Source: Xanthomonas campestris pv. badrii (lineage in GTDB: Bacteria; Pseudomonadota; Gammaproteobacteria; Xanthomonadales; Xanthomonadaceae). From it: a stretch of 64,000 nt of DNA. Location of the stretch: positions 3,348,001 through 3,412,000 of the forward strand of contig NZ_CP051651.1 in NCBI RefSeq assembly GCF_012848175.1, given 5' to 3'. Each line of letters starts with the position of its first letter. Positions within the stretch are counted from its first letter, which is position 1. The position numbers and the translations under genes are program-made. Shown in pieces: positions 63,454-64,000 of the stretch. A model generated the notes under the pieces. That model was not told where the DNA came from, made no database searches, and saw only the letters and a list, made by a program, of their open reading frames with translations.

Positions 63454-64000
63454 ATGAACTCATGGATCGACGCCACGCTGGAGTGGATCGGACACCACCC
63501 CACCTCGGCTGGCGTGGTGATCTTTGCCATCGCATTCTGCGATGCGGTGATCGTGCTGGGGGCCATCGTGCCCGCCTTGCCGCTGCTGTTCGCCATCGGC
63601 GTGCTGATCGGGCTCGGCCAGATCAACGGGCCGTACGCGGTGGTCTGCGCCACGCTGGGCGCCTTCGTCGGCGATGCACTGAGCTTCTGGGTGGGCCACC
63701 GATGGGGCCACCAGTTGCACACCTATTGGCCGTTCCGGCGCTATCCGCAATTGCTGGAACGCGGCGAGTTGCTGTTCCGGCGCAATGCGTTCAAGAGCAT
63801 TCTCATCGCCCGTTACGTGGGCGCGGTGCGGCCGTTCGTGCCGGCCATCGCCGGCATGTCGCACATGCCGTTCAAGCGCTACCTGACCGCCAGTGGGCTG
63901 GCCTGCATTTCCTGGGCACTGCTGTTCCTGGTGCCGGGCTGGGTGCTGGGCACCGCCTACGACGCGGTGGCCGCCGTGGCCGGGCGCCTGTTCGTGGTGG
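63454..64000 (+). CDS. DedA family membrane protein (3' end outside window)
   Basis: The 182 visible residues have a membrane helix (VVIFAIAFCDAVIVLGAIVP) and the DedA/SNARE-associated pattern GAFVGDALSFWVGHRWG, FRRNAFKSILIARYVGAVRP and FVPAIAGMSHMPFKRY. DedA proteins move polyprenyl or other phospholipids across the membrane. The frame runs off the right edge, so a C-terminal extension (for example PAP2) cannot be excluded. ATG 63454 is preferred, with ATG 63433 in frame upstream. TATAAT sits 6 bases before the ATG. Confidence 0.9.
   Translation, partial: MNSWIDATLEWIGHHPTSAGVVIFAIAFCDAVIVLGAIVPALPLLFAIGVLIGLGQINGPYAVVCATLGAFVGDALSFWVGHRWGHQLHTYWPFRRYPQLLERGELLFRRNAFKSILIARYVGAVRPFVPAIAGMSHMPFKRYLTASGLACISWALLFLVPGWVLGTAYDAVAAVAGRLFVV

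Overview
The window is a stretch of Xanthomonas chromosome. The evidence is high GC (about 65%), pilMNOPQ next to a PBP1a gene, the block recG-ridA-spoT-rpoZ-gmk-yicC-rph-rdgB-hemW, a DUF1631/PilZ pair, zapA-6S RNA-fthC, several TonB-dependent receptors, a plant-inducible promoter (PIP) box in front of an effector-like gene, and the short intergenic repeats typical of this genus. The species cannot be fixed from the sequence alone.

Layout. 1-4681: type IV pilus alignment operon pilMNOPQ (pilQ runs off the left edge). 4896-12194: PBP1a, two conserved hypotheticals, citrate synthase, ribosomal protein L31 type B and a nucleoside hydrolase. 12333-14885: recG and ridA. 15081-18389: an accessory insert between ridA and spoT, holding an AT-rich secreted trypsin-like protease, an IS3-type remnant and an intact IS5-group element lodged in the last codons of an older transposase remnant. 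18605-28922: housekeeping genes (spoT, rpoZ, gmk, yicC, rph, VOC protein, rdgB, hemW, DUF1631, PilZ). 28919-32349: a second accessory patch with a candidate NEL-type E3 ligase effector, its PIP box, and an IS1595-family element with a perfect 8-bp target duplication. 32350-41949: core genes (pepQ, pepP, UPF0149, zapA, 6S RNA, fthC, EVE protein, rpiA, DUF192, SirB1-like, rubredoxin, thiE). 41950-47546: a repeat-rich spacer, a large Oar-like TonB receptor and hemL. 47951-57716: a MalT/LuxR-type regulator facing a minus-strand gene set for a TonB receptor, FAD amine oxidase, cytochrome c, secreted RidA, Tat-exported PLP aminotransferase and azurin. 57996-64000: HAD phosphatase, a mosaic of repeats, argD, OsmC/GntR pair, SDR, a kinase-like protein and the start of a DedA protein.

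The most interesting system is the 50.8-57.7 kb set. Every enzyme in it carries an export signal, so together they look like a periplasmic amine or amino-acid oxidation pathway: the receptor imports a substrate, the flavoenzyme oxidises it, cytochrome c and perhaps azurin take the electrons, RidA hydrolyses the imine, and a PLP enzyme handles an amino or keto product. Both TonB receptor genes near the regulator share a direct-repeat motif with identical 19-bp spacing, which may be the binding site of that regulator. The substrate is not known from the sequence.

Other points of note are the PIP-box-driven NEL-like effector, a 149-bp MITE-like element with 21-bp terminal inverted repeats, a perfect 26-bp operator-like palindrome made of three TGTATACA units between osmC and gntR, and paired GGGATT/AATCCC repeats at several gene ends.
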